Shown: positions 41,288 to 52,137 of the stretch, in pieces
Layout of the letters: each line of letters begins with the position of its first letter
Position numbering within the stretch: position 1 is the first letter of the stretch
Assembly: GCA_002049455.2 (NCBI GenBank)
Contig: KV918922.1
Coordinates: 102,753-166,752, forward strand
DNA from: Porphyra umbilicalis
Lineage: Eukaryota; Rhodophyta; Bangiophyceae; Bangiales; Bangiaceae
Direction: 5' to 3'
Length of the DNA: 64,000 nt
Notes under the pieces: generated by a model
What the model was told of the DNA's origin: nothing
Seen by the model: only the letters and a program-made list of their open reading frames with translations
Databases searched by the model: none
Position numbers and translations under genes: made by a program

Positions 41288-41841
41288 CTACTTATGTAGC
41301 GCAAGGGGTCCACCTCGGGGGCGTGATTGTGATTTAAGGCGTGTTGTAACGTGTTGTAAGGTGTCACGCCTGCACGCCCCGGAAATGGGGGCGTGTTCAC
41401 AAACCCTACGCACCACAGGAGACGCCGCCGCCCCACCCAAACCGGTCAGATCCACGATTTCGGCCTGCGCAATGTGCGTCCGAAAACGGGTTCCATCCGA
41501 TGGCACGAGCGCCGCCAGTCGCCGCTTGTTCCCGCGAGCCGCCTCCTTTTGCACCCGCTGCGTTGGGCTCAAATTGTTCAAGTCCGGGGCCATGCGCGCG
41601 TGCATGTCCTCCAAGTTGTGCTCCGCGCATGCCCATTTCGGCACGATGCCCCGACGCACGTTTTCCTTCAACGTGTCCGCTCCGTGCCCTTTCTTGTCGC
41701 ACACCGGACACGCGGCAGAGCTTGTGCGGCACGACCTTTCGTTGCAGCCGCACAGGATTTCAGGCGCGTTCGCAATCGGGCATCGCCTAAAATTGTGGTC
41801 CGTCAGGCGGCAGACGCCGCACCGCCGGACTTGGCGGACAT
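41288..41841 (-). CDS. Zinc-knuckle protein, exon 2 (3' end replaced by a transposon terminus)
   Basis: Starts after the acceptor TTTGCAG at 41848-41842. It encodes a Cys-rich domain VRRCGVCRLTDHNFRRCP, a CCHC-type knuckle resembling those of MULE and other DNA transposases, followed by LCGCNERSC and CPVCDKKGHG, then an Arg/Lys-rich helix-like region and IVDLTGLGG. From about 41408 the frame enters a TIR element end and continues to a chance stop at 41288. The original C-terminus is therefore lost. It could be a transposon accessory protein or a host zinc-finger protein. Confidence 0.55.
41387..41408. mobile_element. Right terminus of a TAGGGTTTGTG-family element
   Basis: GGGGGCGTGTTCACAAACCC plus TA matches the right TIR of the hAT-like element at 27466-27487, and the preceding ~100 bp has the same GGGGCGTG/CACGCC motif load. 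No left terminus was found within reach, so this is a truncated copy. It overruns the 3' end of the zinc-knuckle gene. Confidence 0.65.
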
Positions 41842-42046
41842 CTGCAAAGAAAAGAAGGACAGAAGATCAAATACATCCAATAAAAATCCATCCATAAGCA
41901 GCGTACTAACGGGAGCACAAGAGTCAGGCGGTGCGCGCGCTGCACGATGCCACAACCAAGGCACCACTTGACTCGTCACCGCGGAGGATCCTCCCATTAG
42001 GACTCGCCAGAGAGGAAAATGAACAACAACAGCAACAGGAACCTAC

Positions 42047-42314
42047 CTGTGGGTGAGGACGAGCCGCCTTTCGACTGCTCGCCGCCAGTGCCTGCAGGCT
42101 CCATGGCGAGGCACGCTGTACACCCACCCAGTGACGACGCGGTGGCGAAGAGAGGAGGTGACGAGGCGCTGAGAGCACCAATAGGCTGCCAAGCGGTGTC
42201 GTTGCCCGGTGTCGTGGTGTGGGATAGGCCGTCGCAGTTGCTGTCAGCGACGCTGGGCGTCGTAAGCTGTGTCGACCACGGCTCGTTTTGCCACGCGCTG
42301 CTCGCCGACGGCAT
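42047..42314 (-). CDS. Zinc-knuckle protein, exon 1
   Basis: The ATG at 42314 opens MPSASSAWQNEPWSTQLTTP and a Ser/Thr/Gly-rich region ending SSSPT. The donor GTAGGT follows at 42046. The 205-bp intron (41842-42046) joins in phase 1 to give an Asp codon and leads directly into the zinc-knuckle frame, whereas unspliced translation enters a hydrophobic nonsense frame. Confidence 0.55.
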
Positions 42315-42439
42315 GCGACGCCGACGGCGTCGCCAAAATGCGAGCATTGCGCAAATTGGAACGACCAGCTCAATCGACTAAGTTTGACGGTCACTTTCGA
42401 TACTCTCATGAACATATTGCAATTGTTCGTGAAAAGTAA

Positions 42440-42515
42440 AGTCCCCTTCTTGACCTTGACTTTGACCACGTCGGCCAAAATTGAGAAAACAGCAATAGAA
42501 ACGAAGGAACTCGTG
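42440..42515. mobile_element. Inverted partial copy of the 25.2-kb MITE family
   Basis: The sequence shares TGACCACGTCGGCCAAAATT and the following AACAGCAATA with the inverse of the left end at 25239-25290. The opposite terminus is not clear. Confidence 0.55.
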
Positions 42516-43622
42516 CGAGGCGCGAAATCGAAGACGCTAATTTTATGAGGCCAGTTCCTGGGTCCCGCGGTCCGCGCCCCTGCAGGGGCGCCAGCTGGCA
42601 CACCCGCACGGCGGTGGGAACGGCCGCGACCACGTGCGCCCCAGTCCCCACACGCGTCTGTCTGCTTTTTGGGCGGCGCCCCCCCCCCCCATCTCTCCTC
42701 GGGCGCGCCCCAGCGTCCGGCGCCGCCCCCACCGCGGCGGCCCCACCGCCATTCCCCACCCCCCCGGTGGGTGCCACCGGTTGCGGCTTCCCCCCGCGCC
42801 GCGCGGCGGGCGGGCCCCCGTCCGTCTGCCCCCGCCGCCCCGGCACACGCCGCCGCTGCACGCCGCCGCCGCCGCGCCGCCGCGGTCGGCGGCCGCCGCG
42901 GCTGCCGCCGCCGCCCGCCACCCCCACCGTCGCGGCGGCGGGGGGACGATGCGGGGGGGGCCCCGGGGGGACGCCCCCTCCCCCACCGCCGCCACAGGCG
43001 CCGGTCGCGGCGGGCGGCGCGGCCGGCAGGACGGCGGCGGCGGCGCCGCCGCCGCCGCCGCTGCGGCGGCGCCGACGCGGCGTCGGCGGGCAGAGGGCGG
43101 GGGGGGGGGGGGGGGTGGGGGCGGCGCGGCGGCCGCGCGGCACGACGCGCAGTGCGGCGCGTCGCCGCCGGCGCGTCGGCGGGGTGGACGGCGGCGGCGT
43201 TGCCGGGCGGGGGGCCCGCGTCGCCGCCGCGCGGCGCGCGCGGCGCGGGCGCCCACGAGCGCCACGCGGCGCGAGCGTCCGCCGCTGCCCGCGACGCGGC
43301 CGCCCGCACGGCGGGGGGGGGGAAGGCGGCGGCCCCCGCCTGCGCGCGCCCCTGCGGTGGGGCGCAAGCGCCGTAACGCCATCCGCGCCTGAGCCCCCCC
43401 CCAACCCACATTGGGCGACGCCAACTGCCGCGGTCGCCACCGGGCGGCGTCCGCGGCGACGGCGGTGGCGGCGGCGGCGACGGCAGACGACCGCCGCCGG
43501 CGACCGCTCGCGCGGCGTTCAGCGCGCGCGCCGCCAGTGCCGTCGGCGTCCGCGTCGGCCTGGTCCGTGGCGACGGCGGGGGCGGCGGCGCCCGCCGCGT
43601 CGGCAGACCCGCCCCGAGCGAC
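42516..43622. other. GC-rich DNA upstream of the copia element
   Basis: Extreme GC with G/C runs. Open frames on both strands are compositional. No gene called. Confidence 0.4.
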
Positions 43623-43627
43623 AAGGA

Positions 43628-44411
43628 TGTTGGCGCAAATGCACAAGGCGGACCGGGCGCTGGACACGGGGGGGTCGGACGGACAGGCGGGGGCGCGGGC
43701 GGACGTGGCGCCGGGGGCGGCCACCACGGCCGCGGCCCAATGCTGAGCGATGGCGCCCCCGCGCGGGCCGCGCGGGTGGTTGCGTGGCCGGATGCGCCGC
43801 GCCCGCCACGGTGGCATGACCCAGTGGAAGCGCCGCTGCTTCGGCACGCGCGACTTACACGGGCACGCCAAATGATTGGCCACGGGTGATCCAAATAATG
43901 GCACCTCGGCGAATCATTGGTCGACTCGACCGGTGACGGTGGATACGAGTGAATTGCAACACTGGAGGGCGTCGGGGCGGAGCCGCGTGGCGGCTGCCGC
44001 CACACTGGCGCACGTGGAGCAAGGGGCGCGATGGCGCGGGTGCGCCGCAGCGGGCAAGGCGGCGCGTGCCCGGCGGGGCACGTGGGAGAGGGATGTGTCG
44101 GAGCGGATGCGATGGCGTGGGGAAGCACGCGGGAAAGGCGTGCGTCAGACCGGGCGCGGGTGCGCGGGGGAGCACGCGGGGAGGGCGTGCGCGGGCACGG
44201 GTGTGCGGCGGGGGGAGCTGTGTGCGCCGGCGGGGGACTGGCGCGCCGGGGGACGGTGCGAGCAGCGCCGGGTTATGAGGGGCGTGGGGGGGGGCGAGTT
44301 AACCCAACACGCTCGGTAGAGACTTTGGCTTCCCACATCCGACCAGCTGACGAGCGGGGCGGACGGAAGACGACGCGGCGGAGTGCGCGCGTGTGATACT
44401 CTCTCACAACA
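43628..44411 (+). repeat. Copia 5' LTR
   Basis: Begins TGTTGGCGC and ends CACAACA; about 784 bp. The last ~23 bases (GTGTGATACTCTCTC core) are repeated once more immediately downstream at 44412-44434. Confidence 0.9.
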
Positions 44412-44434
44412 GCGTGTGATACTCTCTCAGAACA

Positions 44435-44452
44435 GGTTATGGGCCAAGGCCT
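44435..44452 (+). promoter_or_regulatory. Primer-binding site resembling the anticodon arm of initiator tRNA-Met
   Basis: GGTTATGGGCC is complementary to GGCCCATAACC, which has the form of the initiator tRNA-Met anticodon stem-loop (CAT anticodon). Drosophila copia and Ty5 are known to prime from a half-tRNA-iMet this way. The site lies just after the duplicated LTR-end sequence. Confidence 0.55.
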
Positions 44453-44702
44453 TCGTGGTGTCTTTGACGGGTGCGCTTGTGGACGGGGTGCCCATGGTGG
44501 GGCGGTCGGCGGCGACACGCTGGTTAGTACCAGACGGTGTACCACGGTGCTTGAGTCGCGGGGTTCGGGTTGCGGTGACGCGCCTGGGCGGCAAGGACGT
44601 GGCGGTCGTGCCGCGTGGCCCGGTGGCGGTGTCGCATCCGGGCGTCAAGGACGCGGCGGTCAAGCCGCGGCACTAAGCCGGTCATACCGGACGGCAAGCA
44701 CA

Positions 44703-45770
44703 ATGGGCGGCGATGGCGTGCCGCGGGTGACCAATCTGGACGTGGACAACTACCTCTCCTGGAGCACGGAGTTGGAGAACTTAATGCGGTAAAAGCGGTG
44801 CTGGAGCGCCGTCAAGCCGCTCGACGGCACCACAAGCTCGTCGTCAGCGACGGGCGGTGGGGCGGGTATCGCTGTCGTCGTCGAAGAGGCGGCGATGGAC
44901 AAGGAGGAGATGGCTCGGTCGCTGATTTTGCTCAACATTAAGCAGGACCACCACGCCTCCCTGCACGCCTGCAAGACGGCGCGCGAGCGGTGGGAGACGC
45001 TAGCGGCCGAGTTCCGCTCACAGGGCCCTGCGCGGGAAATGAACCTGCGGATGGAGCTGGACCAAACGCGGATGAAGTCCAACGTGAACATTGTGCAGTA
45101 CTTCAACCGCAGCAAGCTTATCTTGTGGGAGCTGGGCGTGCTGGGCGTGAAGATGGCCGACCGCCAGCACCTGACCGCGCTGCTCCACGGTTTGGCAACC
45201 AGGTTTAAGTTGCGCGGCACGATCATCGCGTCCCAGAGCGATATGACGGTCGCGCTCGCTCTAGAAGAGCTACGCGCCGCCGAGTCAGAGATGCGGCTGG
45301 AGGCCGGCACTCGCAAGGAGGTCCCCGCCGCGGCGCCGGCGGCGACCAACAAGCGTGGGCGCGGGGGCACCCAGGAGCGTCTTTGCTTCAAGTGCAAGAA
45401 GCCGGGACACATCAAGCGCAACTGCCCGGATTGGGACAAGAAGCGCGCGGTGGCGATGATGGCGGTCGTCACCTCCGCAGTGACGAGTTCAGATGGTCTT
45501 CGCGGGAAGGCTACAGTCGCCATGGCGACGTACGCCCTGCGCGCGGACGGGGGCCCAGGCGAGGTGCAGAGCGTAGGCTGCCGCTGGATTGTTGACAGCG
45601 GTGCCTCACACGACATGACAGGCGAGGGCACGGCCCTGCCCAACCGAGGACCTTGCGACCCGGTGCACGTCGAGCTCGCCGACGGCGGCAAGCGCGTCGC
45701 CACCAAGAAGGGCAGTGCCATCATCAAGGGGCAAGGCCGGCACCAAGGCCGTGGACCGGACGCTGAATGA
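44703..45770 (+). pseudogene. Copia Gag and protease, one in-frame stop
   Basis: The ATG at 44703 gives MGGDGVPRVTNLDVDNYLSW, the usual copia Gag start. A TAA at 44790-44792 interrupts it, and the same frame continues through DKEEMARSLILLNIKQDHHA, TARERWETLAAEFRSQ, the knuckle CFKCKKPGHIKRNC, and the aspartic protease motif WIVDSGASHDMTG. The frame leaves the protease near 45735 (one extra base) and ends at 45770. The stop is not on a homopolymer. Confidence 0.9.
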
Positions 45771-46866
45771 CGTCCTGGTGGTGCCCGGCTTGGCTGTCTC
45801 GCTGTTCTCCGTGCGCGTGGCGACACGGCTTGGCTACCACGTGACTTTTAAAGCGGAGCTGTTGGGCGTGTACCGCGGCTCGGAGCTGTTCTTGGACGGC
45901 CACCGCAGCGGCAACATCTACCTGCTCAGTGAGGAGGTGGCCGAGTTGGGAGTAGCGACGGCGGCTGCGTCGGCCCTAACGTGGCACCATCGGTTTGCTC
46001 ACGCGGCCGGGGGGACGTTGGCGGCCGTGCCGGCGGCGGTGACGGGCATGGATGTGACCGCGGTGGAGCTACGCAGGCTCGCCACTGCGACGTGCGAGCC
46101 CTGCATCCGCGGCAAGATGATGCGGCTCCCGTTTAAGGAGTCGGAGACCGTCGTGGACGAGCCCCTCGACCTCGTCCATACGGATGTCAACGGCCCGATG
46201 CCGATACCCACACCGAGCGGCGACCGTTTTGAGGTGGTCATGGTCGACCACAAGTCGAAGTACAAGGTGGTCGTGCCGGTTAAGAGCAAGGGCGAGGCCA
46301 CTGATGTGGTGATGAACGTCATCAACCGGTCGGAGACGCAGCTTGGCCGCAAGGCCAAAGTCGTGCGGCGAGACGGCGGGAAGGAGTACACCGGAGCCAA
46401 GTTTGACAAGTGGCGCTCGGACAAGGGCATCGTCGTGCAAACCACGACGCGCTACACGCCGGAGCAAAATGGCGTCGCCGAGAGGTACAATCGCACGCTG
46501 GGCGAGCGGGTCACGGCCGTGCTGGCGGACAGCAATCTGCCGCGCAAGTGGTGGGGAGAGGCGGAACTGGCGGTGACCTACGTGGCCAACCGCACACCGT
46601 CGCGCGGCGAGACTAAAACGCCGCACGAGCTGTTCTTCGGCAAAAAGCCCGACGTCGGGCACCTGCGCGCGTTCGGCTGCCGTGTGTGGGCGCACGTACC
46701 GCACCAAGTTCGGCGCAAGATGGGCGACAAGGCGAAACCCGCGACGTTTATGGGCTATGCGGAGGACACCAAGGGCTACAAGGTGCTTATCAACGGACGC
46801 ATTACCAGTCGGCGCCGAGGGGGGGGGCGGGGGACCTCCCGTCTCGCAGCAGTGTGCGGTCGCTGA
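45715..46866 (+). pseudogene. Copia GAG-pre-integrase and integrase
   Basis: Continues the protease (LNDVLVVPGLAVSLFSV) and contains the pre-integrase zinc-binding segment (WHHRFAHA, then CEPC) and the integrase core with HTD, RDGGKEY and PEQNGVAER supplying the DDE residues. After the C-terminal ATFMGYAEDTKGYKVL the frame is lost at the G run 46818-46827 and stops at 46866. Frame 2 to RT requires one missing base. Confidence 0.92.
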
Positions 46867-46931
46867 GGGCGCGTCCGTCGCAGACGAGCCGCGCCGACAT
46901 GGCCATCGGCATGGGTGAGGCGTAATCGGCT

Positions 46932-48623
46932 GTGGCTGCCAGCCCAGACAAGATGCTCATCCACAAGGCCCGGGACGAGGGCGACTGGGAGTGGTTTGAT
47001 GAGGCCGTGCGGGCAGAGGTGGCCTCCCTCTGGCGTAACAGCACCTGGGAGCTGGTGGACCTCCCCGTGGGGGCCAAGGTGACGGGCACGCAAATGCTGT
47101 GCGAGCGCAAGCGTGGCGCGGACGGCTCCGTGAGCCACTACAAGGGCCGCTACGTGGCGCTTGGCGACACCCCAGTGCACCTGGTGGACTACGGCGAGGC
47201 GTGGGCGCCCGTCGCCCGCCACTCCACCCTGCGCGCGGTGCTCTCCGCAACCGCGTGGCGTGGCTGGGCTCTGTGCCAGCTGGACGTGGAGACGGCATTC
47301 CTGAACGGGGTCGTTGAGGAGGAGGTCTACGTCCGCCAGCCGTCGGGGTACGAGCGCGGCGACCGAGGCAAGGTGTGCCGCCTGCTCAAGGCGCTGTACG
47401 GCCTGAAACAGGCGTCGCGCGCGTGGTACAAAAAGCTGACCGCCATACTGCGTGCAGCGGGGATGCGCGCCACAGACTCCGACCCCTGCTTGTTCGTTGG
47501 GACTTTCGATGGGGTCCGCGTCTACGTGCTCGTCTACGTGGACGACCTGCTGTTGGCGGGGGCGTCTGGGACGGCTGTCAACATGTGCAAGAAGGTGTTG
47601 ACCAATGCGTTCACCGTGCGAGATATGGGACTGCCGACGTACTTCCTCGGCATGCACGTGGACCATGACCGGGCGGCGGGGAAGCTGTCGCTGGGGCAGC
47701 GGCAGTACGTGACCACCATCCTCGAGCGCTTTGCGCTGGCGGATTGCAACCCCGTCCGGCTGCCGATGGGGGTGGGCGTGGTCATGCAGCGGGAGGGGGC
47801 AACGCTGGGCGTGCTCATGGCGACCAAGTACCAAGAGGCGGTGGGCGCACTGCTGTACTTGGCGACCTGCACGAGGCCGGACATCAGCTATACTGTCGGC
47901 AAGCTGTCGCGTCACGTGAGTGCGCCGACTCAGGCGCACTGGGCAGCGGGCAAGGCCGTCATGCGGTACCTCAAGGGGACGCGCACTTGGTGCCTCACGC
48001 ACGGCTCCGAGGGCCCGCTGGTGGGGTACAGCGATGCCGACTACGCCGGCGATATCGACACGCGGCGGTCGACAGCCGGGCAAGCCTTCCTGTGGGGGGG
48101 CGCGGCCATTTCGTGGGGGTGCAAGATCCAGGCGACGGTGGCAGCCTCCACAACGGAGGCGGAGTACGTCGCCGCGGTCATGGCAGCCAAGGAGGCGTTC
48201 TGGCTGCGGCGGTTGGTGCGCGAACTGGGCGGGGACGACAAGCCGGTCGTTATGCACTGCGACAGCCAGGGAGCTATGGCTATGATGCACAACCCCACGA
48301 ACTCCAACCGGACAAAGCACATCCACGTCACGCACCACTTTGTGCGCGAGTGTGTCGAAACGGCCGCCATATCGGTCACGCAAGTTGGGACGGCGGACAT
48401 GGTGGCGGACTGCCTCACCAAGGCGCTCCCCACGGACGCCTTCAACAAGTGCCGGGCGGCGCTCGGCCTCACCGACGGAGAGGCGGACGCTGCTCGGGTG
48501 GGAGTCTTGGCGCCAGTGCACAAGGCGGACGGGGCGCTGGACACGGGGGGGTCGGACGGACAGGCGGGGGCGCGGGCGGACGTGGCGCCGGGGGCGGCCA
48601 CCACGGCCGCGGCCCAATGCTGA
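46932..48623 (+). CDS. Copia reverse transcriptase and RNase H
   Basis: RVT_2-type reverse transcriptase: WELVDLPVGAK, then CQLDVETAFLNGVVEEEVYV, LYGLKQASRAWY and the catalytic YVDDLLLAG. RNase H follows with GYSDADYAGD, TEAEYVAA and CDSQGAMAM. Uninterrupted for 563 codons; the last ~40 codons are read from the 3' LTR. In the intact element it would be fused to integrase, so the Met here is not necessarily used. Confidence 0.95.
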   Translation: MAASPDKMLIHKARDEGDWEWFDEAVRAEVASLWRNSTWELVDLPVGAKVTGTQMLCERKRGADGSVSHYKGRYVALGDTPVHLVDYGEAWAPVARHSTLRAVLSATAWRGWALCQLDVETAFLNGVVEEEVYVRQPSGYERGDRGKVCRLLKALYGLKQASRAWYKKLTAILRAAGMRATDSDPCLFVGTFDGVRVYVLVYVDDLLLAGASGTAVNMCKKVLTNAFTVRDMGLPTYFLGMHVDHDRAAGKLSLGQRQYVTTILERFALADCNPVRLPMGVGVVMQREGATLGVLMATKYQEAVGALLYLATCTRPDISYTVGKLSRHVSAPTQAHWAAGKAVMRYLKGTRTWCLTHGSEGPLVGYSDADYAGDIDTRRSTAGQAFLWGGAAISWGCKIQATVAASTTEAEYVAAVMAAKEAFWLRRLVRELGGDDKPVVMHCDSQGAMAMMHNPTNSNRTKHIHVTHHFVRECVETAAISVTQVGTADMVADCLTKALPTDAFNKCRAALGLTDGEADAARVGVLAPVHKADGALDTGGSDGQAGARADVAPGAATTAAAQC

Positions 48624-49286
48624 GCGATGGCGCCCCCGCGCGGGCCGCGCGGGTGGTTGCGTGGCCGGATGCGCCGCGCCCGCCACGGTGGCATGACCCA
48701 GTGGAAGCGCCGCTGCTTCGGCACGCGCGACTTACACGGGCACGCCAAATGATTGGCCACGGGTGATCCAAATAATGGCACCTCGGCGAATCATTGGTCG
48801 ACTCGACCGGTGACGGTGGATACGAGTGAATTGCAACACTGGAGGGCGTCGGGGCGGAGCCGCGTGGCGGCTGCCGCCACACTGGCGCACGTGGAGCAAG
48901 GGGCGCGATGGCGCGGGTGCGCCGCAGCGGGCAAGGCGGCGCGTGCCCGGCGGGGCACGTGGGAGAGGGATGTGTCGGAGCGGATGCGATGGCGTGGGGA
49001 AGCACGCGGGAAAGGCGTGTGTCAGACCGGGCGCGGGTGCGCGGGGGAGCACGCGGGGAGGGCGTGCGCGGGCACGGGTGTGCGGCGGGGGAGCTGTGTG
49101 CGCCGGCGGGAGACTGGCGCGCCGGGGACGGTGCGAGCAGCGCCGGGTTATGAGGGGCTTGGGGGGAGGCGAGTTAGCCCAACACGCTCGGTAGAGACTT
49201 TGGCTTCCCACATCCGATCAGCTGACGAGCGGGGCGGACGGACGACGACGCGGCGGAGTGCGCGCGTGTGATACTCTCTCACAACA
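48505..49286 (+). repeat. Copia 3' LTR
   Basis: About 782 bp, differing from the 5' LTR at only a few positions, including the first dinucleotide (TC instead of TG) and a 1-base change in a G run near 44210/49088. Ends CACAACA. Confidence 0.9.
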
Positions 49287-49291
49287 GAGGA

Positions 49292-50500
49292 GAAGGGGTG
49301 GCACCAACCGCGCGCCACCGCGCAGGGCCAGTGGCGGCCGCGAGCAGCGTCGTCCGCGGCGGTGGCGGCTGCCACGGCGGTGGCCGCTGCTGTCGGCGAC
49401 GCGCGCAGCGGCGGCGGGCGCGGGCGCGGGCGTCGGGCGGCCTCGGTGGGGGGCGCGACCGGCAGTGGATAAGTGCGCGTCGCCGGTGCGGGTGGGCCCA
49501 CCCAGAGTGCGGTGGGGGGGTGGGGGGGACCGCCGCGACGGGCCGTGGTGGGGACCCCGGGCGGCCGCGCGGGCAGCCGCACGGCTGGTCGCCGCAGACG
49601 GGGACGGCGCCGCGCGGCCGGCTGGGTGACCGGCGGTGGCGCGCCGGGGCGTGGTTGCCGGTGGACGGGGTGGCCGGTTGGGTGGCTGATGAGGGGGGGA
49701 GGGGGGGTGGGGAGGGGGGGGTGCTGGCGGTGTGCTTCCCACGCGTGCCACCGTCAAAGGGGCCGGCGGCGCCTGATGCGAGCGCTCCGGGCGGCGGGCT
49801 GTGGGCCAGAGGCGGGGTACGCCGGCTCTGCGGAAGCGCATCTAGAGGACGAGGGTGCAGACGGGGCACCGAGGTGGGCTTCAGTCTCGAGTGTCCACTC
49901 CATCACTCAATCCGAGACATGACCTCCCAAAGGCTGGATATGCTGCGTCACTCGGAGGCGACGGAGCGGTCGGACACCGCTAGTCCGGCGTCCCCCGTGC
50001 CGGCCCGATTTCTTACAGCTGCATCAACGACCCATTCCCCCTGGGTGGGATGGTCAAACGGGCCCATCAGGGGGGGGGCGCGGGGCTGGCCCGTGCCCGT
50101 GTACACTATCTGAAATTCACCCACCTGGGAGCCGCCCCCGGCCTTCTCATTGGGCACCAGTACTCCTGCAGATGTACTGGATAATGTACCGAGACAACTC
50201 CGGTGGACGGAAAGACCGACGGACGGCCACACGTGAGAGACGTGTGTGGGCTGGGAACGTCGATCCTGGCCGATCGAGCCGCACCCGCAAGATAGTTTGC
50301 GGCGGCGCGACATGGGGAGGTGGATGCCTCTCGCAGCGTACTTGAGGGCAACCGCCGCCACCCGCCACGGCTCCGATCCAACCAGCCGTGCGCCCGCGTC
50401 CGCCGAGTCACATAGAGCAACTACTGCTCGTAGGCACGCCGAGCATGGGTGTGCGCGCGCGTTCGGGGGAGGCCGGTCCCGCCTCTCCCGCCACCCTCAC
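49292..50500. other. GC-rich to mixed spacer, no gene called
   Basis: Contains the right flank of the copia element and an open plus-strand frame (to 50113) that lacks protein-like order. From about 49880 the GC content drops. Confidence 0.4.
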
Positions 50501-52137
50501 CTTTCCACCCACGCCTATTTCTCTCGGATCCCCCTCCTCCACAGCCCACTGCCAGCTATGGCGCTCCTGTAGCCGGTGTGTGGACCAGCGGCCCGTGTGT
50601 CTGCACACTTCCGGCACACCCCCCCCCCTCCCCCCCCCCCGCCTGCAGCTTTCTGTGGCTCCTGCCCGTCGGCTGCCACACACCACGTGGTAGTGCTTGC
50701 TATATCTTTTCGTTTTGAGTGGCCTGCCTGCGTCCTTCCTTGTCGCCTGCCGTCTTCGGTCGTTGGTTGCCGCCGGTTGCCGCCCGCCACCCCCCACTGT
50801 GGTTTGTTTTCACCCCTCCCGTCCTCTCTCCTCTCTCGCTGCACGCATCCTCCTTTGTCCGCCCCACACCCTACATCCTGCTCCCGCCGTGTGCGGCTTT
50901 GGGGGCGCATCCACGCACGCGGCCAAGTGCCCGCGTTGCCGGGGTGCTCGTGCGGGGCGGCGGGGGTGGGCGCGGGTTGGCGGGGGTGGCGGACCAAGTA
51001 CCTACGCGGGCCCCCTCGCGCAGACCGCCGCTCTGCACTGCCGTTGCACTTGCGCGGGCCCAGGCGTCGCCCCCCTTTGCCGATCACAGGCACCTCAGTT
51101 GCATCGCTCATTTTGAGCACTGTGGTTTTGGTTGTGGCGACTAGTCGCCGTGCCGTAACGACGTCGAATGTTCTTTTGTCCAGTTACTCGATCATCCTAC
51201 TTGTTGTTCTTGGTATGTACACACAACCGTTACCATATTGCTTCCCAAGTCTTTTGCTGGGCATGTGCTTCTTTTACGGCCGTGCTCATGCTGCTTCACA
51301 CAGTCTTCTGACTGCTTTCAACGATGTCGAGAAACTGACCAGGTTGTATCCCTCTCGTAATTACCTGTGCGGGCGTCTGTTACAATGTGGTGCCATTGCA
51401 CGTCGCTTTTTGCCCCGCGTGCTGGGTCTGCTGTACACCATCCCCAATGTTGTCCTCACCGGCACCCACCCTCTTTTTTGCTCTTGTTTCTCTGCTTGTT
51501 TCATCCTTCGCATGCATCCCCGCCCCGCTTCATCATACTCAGCCCACTACCCTTCTCCTTTCTTTGCCCGGGACGGTGTGCGGACGTGTTCCTCTGCCCA
51601 ATCGTACGTCGGCATTTGTGGCCGCCACCGTCCACTAGCCAGCTTGTCTTCTCGCTGCGCACGGGTCGCATCGGTGTGTGCTGCACCCGCCGCTGCCGGC
51701 TGTTGCGCGCGATTGTGAGGCTGTTGCGTGCGACGGCCGTGGTCGTTTTGAGTCTTTCGGTATGTAGACACTGTCGCTGCAACTTTGTTCTACTCTGTTT
51801 TGGCGTGTCTTGTGTACCCGAGTGTGGTACAAGCACGTGAGACCGAGCACGCCGCAGACCAACGGCAACGACTAATATCGGGAGCTAACGCCGCCTTGTC
51901 TCGTCGCGCCAACCCGAACGCCCTCTTTGTATCCATCAATTCGGTGTCCTTTTGAACCATGAGAGCAATCCTCTCTGTCAACGTCGTGCCTCCGTTCTCC
52001 ATTGCGCCTCCCTCTTCTGGTGTCTTGATATTTGCATGTCTTTGGCATTGGTCTATTGTCCTTCCCCCCCCCCCTGCGACAATAGATTCCCCTCTTTAGT
52101 TTTCGGAGGCACAAGTAGTCAGTCGCCCACCGCCACC
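50501..52137 (+). promoter_or_regulatory. Pyrimidine-rich leader upstream of the Crypton recombinase
   Basis: C/T-rich plus strand with several Kozak-poor open frames, the longest 50576-51718. Their translations are low-order Cys/Ser/Leu/Pro and are best explained as untranslated leader or element flank. The start of the Crypton is not defined, but this region probably belongs to it. Confidence 0.4.

Larger units (their letters stand above)
43628..49286 (+). mobile_element. Full-length Ty1/copia LTR retrotransposon, disabled
   Basis: Two near-identical LTRs (43628-44411 and 48505-49286) enclose gag, protease, integrase, reverse transcriptase and RNase H in the order that defines Ty1/copia. 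Flanking 5-mers AAGGA (43623-43627) and GAGGA (49287-49291) differ at one base and are probably the target duplication. The purine stretch GGTGGGAG just before the 3' LTR is the likely polypurine tract. The coding part is broken by one stop in gag and two frame changes. Confidence 0.95.

Noticed and set aside
49268-50113. 281-codon plus-strand frame after the copia element
   Set aside because: Starts inside the LTR end and reads as Gly/Arg-rich low-order sequence.
50576-51718. 380-codon plus-strand frame upstream of the Crypton
   Set aside because: Pyrimidine-rich composition and disordered Cys/Ser/Leu content; better explained as leader.
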